56,504 nucleotides of DNA from a bacterium (GCA_021780375.1 JAJXYT010000118.1:1-56504); one strand, 5' to 3'; numbered from the stretch's first letter, positions 16,950 through 25,449 are shown. Numbers and translations: made by a program. Notes: generated from the sequence alone by a model not told the origin.

Positions 16950-17954
16950 ATGAACCCAAATCCGCATGTGGCCGTGGTGGGCGCAACCGGCGCCGTCGGC
17001 ATCGAAATGATCAAGACGCTCGAAAAGAGAAACTTTCCGGTGGGCCAACTGACGTTGCTCGCCTCGGCGCGCTCCGCCGGCAAAAAGCTCAAATTTCGCG
17101 GCCAGGACGTCACGGTTCAGGAATTGAAGAAGGATTCCTTTGCGGGCATTGATATTGCGCTGTTCAGCGCGGGCGGCAGCATTTCGAAGGAATTCGCGCC
17201 CATTGCGGCGAAGGCCGGCTGCGTGGTGGTGGACAACTCCAGCGCCTTTCGCCAGGACGACAACGTGCCGCTGGTGATTCCCGAGGTCAACGCCGCCGAC
17301 GTGAAGTGGCACAAAGGCATCATTGCCAATCCGAACTGCACCACCGCCATCACCCTGATGGCGCTGTATCCGCTGCATGCCGCGTTCGGCTGCAAGCGCA
17401 TTTTTGCGTCCAGTTACCAGGCGGTCAGCGGCGCGGGCGCCAAGGCAATGGAAGAATTGAAACGGCAGGTTGGCGAAATCGTTTCCGGCAAGCCGGCAAC
17501 GAAAGAGGCTTTCCCACATCAAATCGCTTTCAACGTGTTGCCGCAGGTGGATGTCTTTCTGCCGTCCGGCTACACCAGGGAGGAAATGAAGATGGAAAAC
17601 GAAGGCCGCAAAATCATGCACCATCCGAATTTCCGGGCGAGCGTGACCTGCGTGCGCGTGCCGGTTTATCGCTCGCATTCGATTGCCGTCAGCGCGGAAT
17701 TTGAAAAGCCGGTGGGGGTGGAGGCCGCGCGGGCGGTGCTGAAAAAAGCGCCCGGCCTTGACGTCGTGGACGAACCGGAGAACAGGAAATATCCGATGCC
17801 ACTGTTTACCTCGGAAAAATACAATTGTGAAGTCGGCCGCATTCGCAAGGATTGCGCGCTGGAGAACGGGTTGTGTTTCTGGGTGAGTGGGGATCAGTTG
17901 CTCAAGGGCGCGGCGCTCAACGCCGTGCAGATTGCCGAAGAATTGATCAAATAG
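16950..17954 (+). CDS. asd: Aspartate-semialdehyde dehydrogenase
   Basis: 334 residues, normal for the family. It reduces aspartyl phosphate to aspartate semialdehyde with NADPH, the branch point to lysine, diaminopimelate, threonine and methionine. The nucleotide-binding loop is 'VAVVGATGAVGIEM' (residues 6-19), the catalytic cysteine is in 'IIANPNCTTAITLMAL' (near 127-135), and 'SYQAVSGAGAKAMEEL' and the active-site histidine in 'VYRSHSIAVSAEF' are present. I chose 'MNPNPH' over a longer frame starting at 16884 because the longer start would lie upstream of a perfect promoter. It is transcribed alone; a family A palindrome follows three bases after the stop. Confidence 0.96.
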   Translation: MNPNPHVAVVGATGAVGIEMIKTLEKRNFPVGQLTLLASARSAGKKLKFRGQDVTVQELKKDSFAGIDIALFSAGGSISKEFAPIAAKAGCVVVDNSSAFRQDDNVPLVIPEVNAADVKWHKGIIANPNCTTAITLMALYPLHAAFGCKRIFASSYQAVSGAGAKAMEELKRQVGEIVSGKPATKEAFPHQIAFNVLPQVDVFLPSGYTREEMKMENEGRKIMHHPNFRASVTCVRVPVYRSHSIAVSAEFEKPVGVEAARAVLKKAPGLDVVDEPENRKYPMPLFTSEKYNCEVGRIRKDCALENGLCFWVSGDQLLKGAALNAVQIAEELIK

Positions 17955-17956
17955 CT

Positions 17957-18028
17957 CCGTCGCAGCCGACGTGAGTCGGCTCAAATTTGGGGAAGGGGAA
18001 CACGGAGCGGACTCACGTCCGCTGCTAC
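17957..18028. repeat. Palindromic element A1 between asd and exbD
   Basis: CGCAGCCGACGTGAGTCGGCTC and GAGCGGACTCACGTCCGCTGCTAC are inverted copies around a short loop. It sits between two convergent genes and may act as a terminator for both. Consensus of the arms: GTAGCAGCSGACGTNAGTCSGCTC (family A, six copies in the window). Confidence 0.85.
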
Positions 18029-18034
18029 CGGTTT

Positions 18035-18454
18035 TTACGGTTTGGCCGTTTCCTTGGTGTAAGCAACCAGGTTTTTGATTTTGGCCTTGGCGGCGGCATC
18101 GCGCACTTGCACCACTTTTCCCCAGGGCGCCTTTTCATCGGCGTTGATGGCCAGGACGAGCTTGGGATTTTTTTCGGCGCGCGAAATCAGATCACTCTGC
18201 AATTGCTCGAACGTCACCGGCAATTTTTCAAGGTAATAAACGCCGTTGGAATCAATGCTCACCACGAACGGCGGGTTCTCGTTCGCCCCCTCCTTTTTGG
18301 CTTGAGACGATTCGGGCAACTGCAGTTTCAAGGCCGCCTGCTGCTTGAACGTCGTCGTCACCAGGAGGAAAATCAGCAGCACGATCAGCACGTCAATCAG
18401 CGCGACGATGATGACGGCGGGCGTGGTGCGGCGTTTGCGAACGAAGAAGCGCAT
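18035..18454 (-). CDS. exbD: ExbD/TolR-family biopolymer transport protein
   Basis: 139 residues. A basic N-terminus precedes one membrane helix, 'IIVALIDVLIVLLIFLLVTT', with the essential proton-carrying aspartate at position 21. The periplasmic part has the ExbD pattern 'VVSIDSNGVYYLEKLPVTFEQL' split here, then 'LVLAINADEKAPWGKVVQVRDAA'. With ExbB it uses the proton gradient to drive the TonB-like protein. It is the last gene of the tonB-exbB-exbD set, separated from exbB by palindromic element F1. Confidence 0.92.
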   Translation of the reverse strand: MRFFVRKRRTTPAVIIVALIDVLIVLLIFLLVTTTFKQQAALKLQLPESSQAKKEGANENPPFVVSIDSNGVYYLEKLPVTFEQLQSDLISRAEKNPKLVLAINADEKAPWGKVVQVRDAAAKAKIKNLVAYTKETAKP

Positions 18455-18461
18455 GGGGCTC

Positions 18462-18590
18462 GTTAAAGGGGTGATTGGTTAAAGGAGTTGAATGAGTGAT
18501 TGGTTGAACGAGTCGAGATGCAGCAGAAAAAAGCACACCGCGAACCCAACCTGTTTAACTTGTTTGACCAGTTGCTCATTTAACCAACTC
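18462..18590. repeat. Palindromic element F1, also encoding the end of ExbB
   Basis: GATTGGTTAAAGGAGTTGAA and related units on the left are mirrored by CTCATTTAACCAACTC on the right. The minus-strand reading GAGTTGGTTAAATGA at the right edge supplies the last residues and stop codon of exbB. A second copy is at 23809-23893. Confidence 0.7.
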
Positions 18591-19181
18591 CGATTTCTCC
18601 TCCGCATATTGCCGGCGGACAAAATCATCGCAGAGCGCCTCCATTTCGACGGCGAACACCTCGACTTTTTTGCTGAAATAACTCCAGAAAATCAGCGACG
18701 GAATCGCGATGAGCAGGCCGATCAGGGTCGCGCGCAGAATCAAGGCAATGCCGGCCGCCAGTTTCGCGGCGTCGTTCAAGCCGGTTTGTCCAACGTCACC
18801 GAACACCGTCATCATCCCCGCAATGGTGCCGACCAGCCCCAGCAGCGGCGCGATGCCGACGATGATTTCGAGCACGACCAGGCCGCGTTCGAGCCGGACG
18901 ATTTCATGGCGCGCGGCGGTTTGCAGCGCGTCCACATTGTCTGTTTTCGGCCAATCCAGATGCTCGGAGGCGAGCAGCACCAAACGCCCGAGCGGCGACG
19001 GTTTCCGGTGGCAGATGTGGCAAAGCACTTTCGTATCCTCGCGGGTTCTACAGGCCAGGAGCGCCTGGGTGACTTCCGGCGGCACGACCTTGTTCCAGCG
19101 CAGCGCCAGGGCGCGCTCGACGATGAACGTCAGTCCCACGACCGAAGTGGCGCCCAACAAAATGTAAATGAGTATATCCAT
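18576..19181 (-). CDS. exbB: ExbB/TolQ/MotA-family proton channel protein
   Basis: 201 residues. I chose 'MDILIYILLG' as start: an AGGAAG ribosome site lies six to seven bases upstream, and the longer frame has no signal. Helix 1 is residues 3-22; helices 2 and 3 are 'VLEIIVGIAPLLGLVGTIAG' (about 103-122) and 'IALILRATLIGLLIAIPSLI' (about 145-165), carrying the family's conserved Gly-Thr and Ala/Ile-Pro positions. A cytoplasmic 'CHICHRK' with two cysteines near residue 50 is unusual for ExbB. The last residues, 'SELVK', and the stop come from repeat F1. Confidence 0.92.
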   Translation of the reverse strand: MDILIYILLGATSVVGLTFIVERALALRWNKVVPPEVTQALLACRTREDTKVLCHICHRKPSPLGRLVLLASEHLDWPKTDNVDALQTAARHEIVRLERGLVVLEIIVGIAPLLGLVGTIAGMMTVFGDVGQTGLNDAAKLAAGIALILRATLIGLLIAIPSLIFWSYFSKKVEVFAVEMEALCDDFVRRQYAEEKSELVK

Positions 19182-19207
19182 AAATTCTTCCTGCCATTGT
19201 GAACGGC

Positions 19208-20143
19208 TCAGTAATAGTAAAACGTGAATGTGATTTCGCGATAATCCAAACCGACCATGGCCCGCATGTCCGACGGCCACTGCGCGTAGGGCGCGGGATC
19301 CATCACCGCTTTCTGGCAAACATAGCCCAACAAATCCCCCACGGTATTTTGCATGACCACCATATCGGAGATGCGTCCGTCGTAATTCAAGTGAAATCGC
19401 AGGACCACTTTGCCGCTGCGGTCCCGGGCGAATTGCCGGCTGTCCAGCAAATCGTACCAGCGCTGCGTCACGGCCTGGATGAAGGCGGCATCATACGCGC
19501 CAAACGGCGTGGCCTTCACATCCAGCGACGGCACCAGCGCCTCGTGCCGGACCCCACCCTCCTGCTTCATTTTCACGCCGGGCAGTTGCTTTTGCTGGGC
19601 GAGCGCCTGGTTGATCGTGCGCGGGCGCGGTTGTTCCGCCGGCCGGGTGTCGGATGGCTTGCCCAGCGTCAAATCGCCCGCAGTTTGCTGCCGCGACGCC
19701 AGCTCTTCCCGGGACGGCTGCATGGTCGGTTGGAGTTTGGAAAAATCCGGTCGCGGGGCGTCCTCGGTTTTCGCAACCTCGGTCTGCGTGCCTTTGATTT
19801 GCGGAACTTGCGTGTCGCGGTTTGCCTCCGGGTTGGCGGCGCGTGAATTCTGGTTGGAATAATATTTGGCGTTCTTGGGCGCTTCGGTGGTCGCCTGGGT
19901 TGCAGGCACGTCCACAAATGTCAATTCGGGCGATTGCGGCGGCGCCGGCGCCGGTTTGATTTTTGTGAAGAGCATCAGGGGCGGCAGGCGAAGTCTTTGC
20001 CACAAATTAAATTCCTTGTCGGCTTCGTAACCGCCCCACGCCAGCAGATGCGCAAGCAGCGACAGGGCAAAGACCCATGCCAGCCGTCTTGATTCAAGAC
20101 GGCTGAACCGCAAGGAATCCAATGGTGTGCCAACTCCGGTCAT
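19208..20143 (-). CDS. tonB: TonB-like energy transducer
   Basis: 311 residues. After a cytoplasmic N-terminus, one membrane helix (about 21-37, 'LAWVFALSLLAHLLAWG') contains the histidine expected in TonB (SLLAH). A Pro/Gln/Thr-rich spacer (about 60-190) crosses the periplasm. The C-terminal domain (about 215-311) has 'AAFIQAVTQRWYDLLDS', 'GKVVLRFHLNYDGRISDMVV' (split by description) and ends in 'FTFYYY', an aromatic end typical of verrucomicrobial TonB-like proteins. It transmits energy to outer-membrane receptors, none of which is in this window. It is the first gene of the tonB-exbB-exbD operon. Confidence 0.85.
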   Translation of the reverse strand: MTGVGTPLDSLRFSRLESRRLAWVFALSLLAHLLAWGGYEADKEFNLWQRLRLPPLMLFTKIKPAPAPPQSPELTFVDVPATQATTEAPKNAKYYSNQNSRAANPEANRDTQVPQIKGTQTEVAKTEDAPRPDFSKLQPTMQPSREELASRQQTAGDLTLGKPSDTRPAEQPRPRTINQALAQQKQLPGVKMKQEGGVRHEALVPSLDVKATPFGAYDAAFIQAVTQRWYDLLDSRQFARDRSGKVVLRFHLNYDGRISDMVVMQNTVGDLLGYVCQKAVMDPAPYAQWPSDMRAMVGLDYREITFTFYYY

Positions 20144-20274
20144 GACCGCCTAGCTTGCCCCAGGAAAACAGGTTGAGCAACTTCTTTGCCGGGTTAGAGC
20201 AGCATTGCCTCCGTTGGGTTCGAAAATTACGCGTTGCATTTTTAGCCGATGCTGGCAGGCTGCTCCATCTGTGT

Positions 20275-20351
20275 CGGGGCGTAGCGTAGCCTGGTAGCGC
20301 GCTTGTTTCGGGTACAAGAGGTCGTGAGTTCGAATCTCACCGCCCCGACCA
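20275..20351 (+). tRNA. tRNA-Pro (anticodon CGG)
   Basis: The acceptor stem CGGGGCG pairs with CGCCCCG, the anticodon loop TTCGGGT sits on a CTTGT/ACAAG stem, and the T arm contains GTTCGAATC. The 3' CCA is encoded (20349-20351). An inverted repeat TTTCTCAA...TTGAGAAA (20352-20389) follows but lacks a T run. Confidence 0.96.
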
Positions 20352-20534
20352 TTTCTCAATTTCAGGCTTCTGATCAAGAGCTTGAGAAACACCCACTTCG
20401 ATTTGACCTCTCCTTCAACCGCTTTCCCCGGTTTGCTTGTGAATAGCTTTCCCCGATTTGGCTTGATTTTCACAAGATGAACGGATAGTTAATCCATTAG
20501 CCTTGGCAAAGGCGTCTGCGGAAAGGAGCAGCTT

Positions 20535-21356
20535 ATGAAAAAAGCATTGAGAATGTTGATGCGACCAATCCCTTTGGCGTTGTGGATACTCGCCCTGATG
20601 TGTGTTTCTGCGACCGCCTCCGAGAGGCAATCCGGGGGACTTACCATCAAATCGGTCCAGGGGACGGCAAACTATTCCATGGACCATTCGTCCTGGACCG
20701 CTCTCAAACCCGGCATGGTTTTGGGGAAAGACGCTGAACTCAAGACCGGACCGGATTCCACCGCGGATCTGGAATTTGAAGACAGCGGAACGGTGCTCCG
20801 CCTGAGACCGGATTCGTTGCTGGAGCTCACCAGGCTGGACGAAGTGGTCGCCGAAGAAAATGTCATCATTGATGCGAGTTTGAATCCGGAAGCTGGCAGC
20901 ATTCTTGGATCACAACGCAAGTTGGCCAAACCATCCACCTTTACCATAACCACGCCAAACGATGCCGCGACCATCCGCGGCACGGAATACCTGGTTACTT
21001 CCGCCGGCGCCGTGACCTGCTACCGGGGAGAAGTGGCGGTGACTTCCTCCCATCCGGGCAACCCGAAAAGCGCGGAAGTTCCCGCCGGGTTTTCGTTTAA
21101 TCCGGCCACGGGTCAGGTGGCTGCGACCGGCTCCGCCAATTTGGCAAATTCCAGCCGCGACAACCAGACCGTGCGTGAAAATGCGGATAAACTCGGAACC
21201 GGTGGCCTTAATTTTAACGGTGATGATTGCGACGGCGACCATGGCCACGACCACGATGTGTCACCCCATCGGGGCCATCACCACCACCATGGTCATGGCG
21301 GTAATGGTAATAACGGTCACAACCAAGGCCATGGCCAGGGAGATAATCGCAGTTAG
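20535..21356 (+). CDS. Exported FecR-domain protein with a histidine-rich tail
   Basis: 273 residues. AAAGGAG precedes the ATG by six bases. A signal peptide (1-28, ending 'CVSATASE') leads to a FecR domain (about 38-175): 'VQGTANYSMDHSSWTALKPG', 'LKTGPDSTADLEFEDSGTVL', then 'FTITTPNDAATIRGTEYLV'. FecR normally senses occupied outer-membrane receptors and controls an ECF sigma factor, but no sigma or anti-sigma gene is beside it, and verrucomicrobial FecR-domain proteins are often secreted without that context. The last 45 residues are very rich in His, Gly, Asn and Asp ('GDHGHDHD', 'HRGHHHHHGHGG'), suggesting binding of Ni, Zn or Cu. It is convergent with the GH43 gene. Confidence 0.82.
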   Translation: MKKALRMLMRPIPLALWILALMCVSATASERQSGGLTIKSVQGTANYSMDHSSWTALKPGMVLGKDAELKTGPDSTADLEFEDSGTVLRLRPDSLLELTRLDEVVAEENVIIDASLNPEAGSILGSQRKLAKPSTFTITTPNDAATIRGTEYLVTSAGAVTCYRGEVAVTSSHPGNPKSAEVPAGFSFNPATGQVAATGSANLANSSRDNQTVRENADKLGTGGLNFNGDDCDGDHGHDHDVSPHRGHHHHHGHGGNGNNGHNQGHGQGDNRS

Positions 21357-21428
21357 TCATTATTTTCTCACTCCCTCCACTGCGAGCAGGTGAACCGGCT
21401 CTCGGCGCAGGTGTTCCGGCGGCCAGAG

Positions 21429-23084
21429 TTATTTTTCCAGGTTGTATCTGACGAAATCCACGTCGGCGGTTCCCCCATTGGGCCCGTAGCAAAACAATGC
21501 CAGCCGCGCGCCTTTCCACTCGCCGAACTTCAATTCCACCGCCAGCCCGGTGTCGGTGTAGTGTTCGCCATCGGTACTGTAAAACAGCCGGGCATCCTTC
21601 CCGTGGTACGTGCCGCGGAACCATACGTCAGCGCCCTTTAACACCGGGCCCCCGCCATTATCCAGAGCGATTCGCCGCACTCCGTCGCCCTGCGTTACCC
21701 CCACCCAGTCAAACCTGTCGCCGCTCATGAAGGCAAATCCGGCGCACTGGTTTTCCGCCATGGCGCTGACATCGAATTTGGTGTCAATGAGGCCGTCCTG
21801 TCCCCACAATTTTTCGGTCAGGGTGTTGTGGGCGGTGGACAGGCCGGTGGCGGGCAAGGCGTTGAGTCGCAGCCAGCCGGGCCGCGCCGTCAGCGACCAG
21901 GCGTCGTCCACCGGGTTGTGGTTCCATTGCCAGATCGGAGACAGCACCGGATCGTCGAAATCGTCGCTTCTTTGCGGATGATGAATGGGAGAAGGGTGTC
22001 CGACATAAGGTTTTTTCCATCGGTCCACTGACTGGCCGTGATCGCCAAACACCGGCCAGTCATCTGTGCCCCAGGTGACCGGCATCAGATAGGTGATACG
22101 TCCGAGAAAACCGCTGGATTTGAAGCCGAGAAACCACCATTGACCATCAGCCAGTTCCACGAGCGCGCCTTGATGCGGACTGCCATCAGGCAACACCACG
22201 CGCCGTTTGTACGGGCCGTAAATATTGGTGGAACGGAGCATCGTCTGGCCGCCTTTGCTGACGCCGCCTTCCGGAAGGGAAATATAATACCAGCCGTTCC
22301 GTTTGAAGAGTTTCGGGCCTTCCGCCGTCGGGCCGTGATAAATTTCAACTCCGTCATCCAGCAATCGCACCCCGTCCGGGCTCATGCGGTGCAGAATCAG
22401 TGGGCCGGCGCCCTTGAGACTATGAATGAGGTAAGCCTTTCCATCATCGTCCCAGAACGGGCACGGATCTTCCCAGCGTTCCACGGCCCGAACCGTGAAC
22501 GTTCGCGACCACGGCCCGGCTGGATTTTGGGCGTGCCACATGAATAAACCTTCGGACGGCGTACAGACGAAGACGTAATAGGTGCCGTTGTGATAACGCA
22601 AGGTCGGCGCCCACGTCCCCTCGCCATAGCCGGTCAGGTCATCGTACTTTGGCGACATGTTCAACCGGTGGAATACCTGGCCGATAACTTCCCAATTGAC
22701 GAGGTCGCGCGAGTGCAACACCTGCATGCCGACGAAGTGAAAATCCGACGCGACCAGATAAAAATCGTTCCGGACGCGAATAACGTCGGGGTCCGAATAA
22801 TCCGCGGGCAGGATCGGGTTTCGATAGGTGCCGTCGCCCTGATCACCCCAGCTCAGTGGCGGTTCGGCGGGAATGGCCGGCGGGGCCGGTTGACCGGCGG
22901 TGGTAAAGCTCATCATCATGATTCCGGTAATAAGCGAAATGACACCTTTTCGGGTGAAAGTATATTCTGCAACTTTCGGTGGGGCGAGCGTCCTCGCGAG
23001 CCGGCTCGTCAGTAGCCTCGCCCCACCAAAATGTACCACTACCCGTTTCCAACGGGCGCGGATGGTTTGGGACCGGTTTTCCAT
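21429..23084 (-). CDS. Glycoside hydrolase family 43 enzyme (xylosidase/arabinofuranosidase type), secreted
   Basis: The open frame gives 551 residues. The five-bladed propeller carries the GH43 triad: base Asp in 'PADYSDPDVIRV', pKa-modulating Asp in 'RWEDPCPFWDDDG', acid Glu in 'TAEGPKLF'. A C-terminal beta-sandwich (about 370-551, from 'SDDFDDPVLSPIWQWNHNP') matches the extra domain of GH43 xylosidases. It should release xylose or arabinose from plant polysaccharides. The start is uncertain. A signal-peptide-like stretch ('KGVISLITGIMMMSFTTAG') has no ATG before it except one at 23084, upstream of a family B palindrome that would then be translated; internal Met codons in 'IMMMS' would cut the signal short. 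Confidence 0.9.
   Translation of the reverse strand: MENRSQTIRARWKRVVVHFGGARLLTSRLARTLAPPKVAEYTFTRKGVISLITGIMMMSFTTAGQPAPPAIPAEPPLSWGDQGDGTYRNPILPADYSDPDVIRVRNDFYLVASDFHFVGMQVLHSRDLVNWEVIGQVFHRLNMSPKYDDLTGYGEGTWAPTLRYHNGTYYVFVCTPSEGLFMWHAQNPAGPWSRTFTVRAVERWEDPCPFWDDDGKAYLIHSLKGAGPLILHRMSPDGVRLLDDGVEIYHGPTAEGPKLFKRNGWYYISLPEGGVSKGGQTMLRSTNIYGPYKRRVVLPDGSPHQGALVELADGQWWFLGFKSSGFLGRITYLMPVTWGTDDWPVFGDHGQSVDRWKKPYVGHPSPIHHPQRSDDFDDPVLSPIWQWNHNPVDDAWSLTARPGWLRLNALPATGLSTAHNTLTEKLWGQDGLIDTKFDVSAMAENQCAGFAFMSGDRFDWVGVTQGDGVRRIALDNGGGPVLKGADVWFRGTYHGKDARLFYSTDGEHYTDTGLAVELKFGEWKGARLALFCYGPNGGTADVDFVRYNLEK
22978..23027. repeat. Palindromic element B2 at the 5' end of the GH43 gene
   Basis: GGTGGGGCGAGCGTCCTCGC and GAGGCTACTGACGAGCC-type arms face each other, ending CGCCCCACC. 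On the minus strand the element lies in frame between the only upstream ATG (23084) and the signal peptide of the GH43 protein. Confidence 0.85.
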
Positions 23085-23205
23085 TTCTATTTGGCGATTC
23101 TCAAGCAGGATTGAAAGCCGGAGTTCGCAACCACGGCGCGCTGTATGTCATGCGTTGATGATACATACTTGTCAAGACCGTCAATCCTGTAATTTAATTC
23201 GGGAG

Positions 23206-23811
23206 ATGCTGTTGAACGAAAATGGTCCTGCCGGTTTGATTTATGATTTGCCGTCAATCATCAACCGGATGGATCCGGCTGCGCTGTTTCAGAGGACGCA
23301 GCCGCTCGAGGTCGAACTGGGTTGCGGGGATGCTTCGTTTCTGGTCGAGCTGGCGCGGCGGCATCCGGAAAAGAATTTCATCGGCGTCGAACGACTCCTG
23401 GGCCGGCTGCGCAAGCTGGAGCGCAAGGGCCGCCGGGCCGGACTGATGAATCTGCGCGGCGTGCGCATCGAATCGTCCTATTTCCTGGAATATCTGCTCC
23501 CGCCGCATTCGGTGTCGGCCTTGCATATCTATTTCCCCGATCCCTGGCCCAAGAAAAAACACCGCAAATACCGGCTCATCAACGAACGTTTTCCGGAAGT
23601 GGTCCGGGCCGCCCTCGCCTCGGGCGGCGCGGTTTTTTTGCGCACGGACGATCAGGATTATTTCCAGCAAATGACGGAAGTGTTTGGCGCGAACCGGGGG
23701 TTTCAGCAGATGGAAACGCCGCCTGAACTGGCTGGATTGCTGACGGATTTCGAACAGGAATTCAATGCCCGTGGGATTCAGACTTTGCGCGCGGCGTACG
23801 GGGTTTGTTAA
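23206..23811 (+). CDS. trmB: tRNA (guanine-N7-)-methyltransferase
   Basis: 201 residues, short but complete at the C-terminal two thirds of the family. It methylates G46 of tRNA using S-adenosylmethionine. The SAM-binding loop is 'LEVELGCGDASFLVELA' (about 35-51); the conserved catalytic segment 'IYFPDPWPKKKHRKYRLI' (about 107-124) and the end 'FEQEFNARGIQTLRAAYG' are intact. I start at the ATG at 23206, preceded by GGGAG; a longer open frame runs through repeat B2 and is unlikely. The TAA stop lies at the left edge of palindrome F2. Confidence 0.93.
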   Translation: MLLNENGPAGLIYDLPSIINRMDPAALFQRTQPLEVELGCGDASFLVELARRHPEKNFIGVERLLGRLRKLERKGRRAGLMNLRGVRIESSYFLEYLLPPHSVSALHIYFPDPWPKKKHRKYRLINERFPEVVRAALASGGAVFLRTDDQDYFQQMTEVFGANRGFQQMETPPELAGLLTDFEQEFNARGIQTLRAAYGVC

Positions 23812-23893
23812 ATGAGTGAATGGTTAAATCAGTTAAATGAGTTGGCGCGGCCAGCCTGCCCACTTATTTAACCGGTTACTCTTTTAACCAATT
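23809..23893. repeat. Palindromic element F2 after trmB
   Basis: GTTAAATGAGTGAATGGTTAAA-type units on the left face TTATTTAACCGGTTACTC and TTTTAACCAATTG on the right. It matches F1 at 18462-18590 and its first bases contain the trmB stop codon. It also ends five bases before the stop of the convergent gene. Confidence 0.7.
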
Positions 23894-23898
23894 GCCCG

Positions 23899-24351
23899 CT
23901 ACACATCTATCACCGGGCCGTTGCCGTCGTCGTGGGGATCCTGGGGAGGACGCGGCCGGCGGTGGATGGTGATGCGTGTGCCGCCGGCGCCGGTGAGGAT
24001 GTTGAGCGCAATGGACACAATGCTGATGATGAGCGCGCCGAGAAAAGCAAACCCGAAACTGTCCACCTGGAAATAGGGTCCCATGAGCACGCCGACGAAG
24101 TAAAGCAGCAGGGCGTTGATGACCAGCGTGAACAGGCCGAGCGTGAAGATCAGCAGCGGCAATGCGAGAAGAATTAAAATCGGCCGGACAAACGCATTGA
24201 GAATGCCCAACAACAGGGAGGCGATAATTAAATCGGCCGGTTTATCACAATGGATGTGATTGTGAAGAATGATGGCGGCTACCGCCACCGCGAGAGTGTT
24301 GATAGCCCAATTGCCAAGAAACCGCAGAAATTTTCTGGTTCCCGGTTGCAT
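23899..24351 (-). CDS. Phage-holin-4-like (PF04020 family) membrane protein
   Basis: 150 residues. Four membrane segments (about 12-30, 40-65, 70-90 and 95-125) with the family pattern 'LLLGILNAFVRPILILLALP' and 'LGLFTLVINALLLYFVG' match a widespread bacterial membrane family that is named after a phage holin but is mostly chromosomal and of unknown role. The C-terminus is a charged Arg/Pro/Asp tail. I chose 'MQPGTRKFL'; a start 11 codons upstream is possible. It is convergent with trmB and there is no phage gene nearby. Confidence 0.8.
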   Translation of the reverse strand: MQPGTRKFLRFLGNWAINTLAVAVAAIILHNHIHCDKPADLIIASLLLGILNAFVRPILILLALPLLIFTLGLFTLVINALLLYFVGVLMGPYFQVDSFGFAFLGALIISIVSIALNILTGAGGTRITIHRRPRPPQDPHDDGNGPVIDV

Positions 24352-24464
24352 GTTTACATACCGAATAAATTCAGCGTCTTCCAAAATGCGTCACCGGACA
24401 CGGAAAAACAAGGAACGTTTTGGATGGATTCTGCCTGGCTACCGCTCCACACTCTGCGCCCATT

Positions 24465-25364
24465 ATGAAATCCGCCTTGTTCCTGTGCCTGCTCTTGCCC
24501 GGGTTGGTCGCCGCACCATTGACGTTTGCCGAAAGCGTCATCGCCCCGGGTGCAAAACTTGAAAAGCTGGCCGGTGGTTTTGCCTTTACCGAAGGCCCCA
24601 CGTGTGACCGGGCGGGCGATCTGTTTTTCGTGGACCAGCCGAACGACCGCATCCTGGAATGGAGTCTGAAAGGAAAATTGTCCACGTTCATGCAGCCCTC
24701 CGGTTACGCCAATGGCATGATGTTTGACGCGGACGGCAACCTGATTGCCTGCGCCGATGAGCACAACGAGCTTTGGTCCATCACCCCCGACAAAAAAGTG
24801 ACGGTGCTGGTCAAAAACTATCAGGGCAAATATCTCAACGGTCCCAACGATGTCTGGGTTGCACCCGATGGGGCGATGTATATCACCGACCCGTTTTACC
24901 TGCGTAAATGGTGGGACCACGACACCATGGCGCTGCCGAACCAGGAGGTTTTTTATCTTTCAGCGGACAGGAAAAATCTGGTGCGGGTGACGGACGATTT
25001 GAAAAAGCCCAACGGCATCACCGGCACGCCCGACGGCAAAACGCTGTTCGTCGCCGATATCCAGGCGGACCAGACGTGGCGTTATGACATTCTGCCGGAT
25101 GGCTCGCTGACAAATAAAACGCTGTTTTGCGCGAAAGGCTCGGACGGCATGACGATCGACGAAGACGGCGATCTTTATCTTTGCGGTCATGGCGTGACCG
25201 TCTTCGACAAAACCGGCCGGCAGATTGAACACATCGCCGTGCCGGAACCGTGGACGGCCAACGTCAGTTTTGGCGGCAAAGATCACCAGACGCTGTTCAT
25301 CACCGCGAGCAAGTCGCTTTATTCAATTCAACTGCGTGTCAAAGGGGCGAATCCGGCAAAATAG
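24465..25364 (+). CDS. SMP-30/gluconolactonase-family protein, exported
   Basis: 299 residues. A signal peptide (1-22, 'ALFLCLLLPGLVAAPLTFA') is followed by a six-bladed propeller. Metal-site motifs are 'FTEGPTCDRAGDLFFVDQ' (Glu near 41), 'YLNGPNDVWVAPDGAMYITD' (Asn near 128) and 'KPNGITGTPDGKTLFVAD' (Asn near 182, Asp near 195). The family hydrolyses sugar lactones, and this member would act in the periplasm or outside. It would suit sugar oxidation products from the polysaccharide-degrading genes in this window; that link is inference. Confidence 0.88.
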   Translation: MKSALFLCLLLPGLVAAPLTFAESVIAPGAKLEKLAGGFAFTEGPTCDRAGDLFFVDQPNDRILEWSLKGKLSTFMQPSGYANGMMFDADGNLIACADEHNELWSITPDKKVTVLVKNYQGKYLNGPNDVWVAPDGAMYITDPFYLRKWWDHDTMALPNQEVFYLSADRKNLVRVTDDLKKPNGITGTPDGKTLFVADIQADQTWRYDILPDGSLTNKTLFCAKGSDGMTIDEDGDLYLCGHGVTVFDKTGRQIEHIAVPEPWTANVSFGGKDHQTLFITASKSLYSIQLRVKGANPAK

Positions 25365-25449
25365 CCGGGCCATATTATTGGTCCGTCAGTAATTGTCTGC
25401 TGCCTCGAAAATTTTCGAATCGTGCATTGGAACCATGAAGCGCAGCGTT

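Noticed and set aside
16857-17984. 375-residue minus-strand open frame
   Set aside because: Antisense to asd; its start derives from palindrome A1.
23899-24351. Prophage, because of the holin-named gene
   Set aside because: The family is a common chromosomal membrane family and no other phage gene is nearby.
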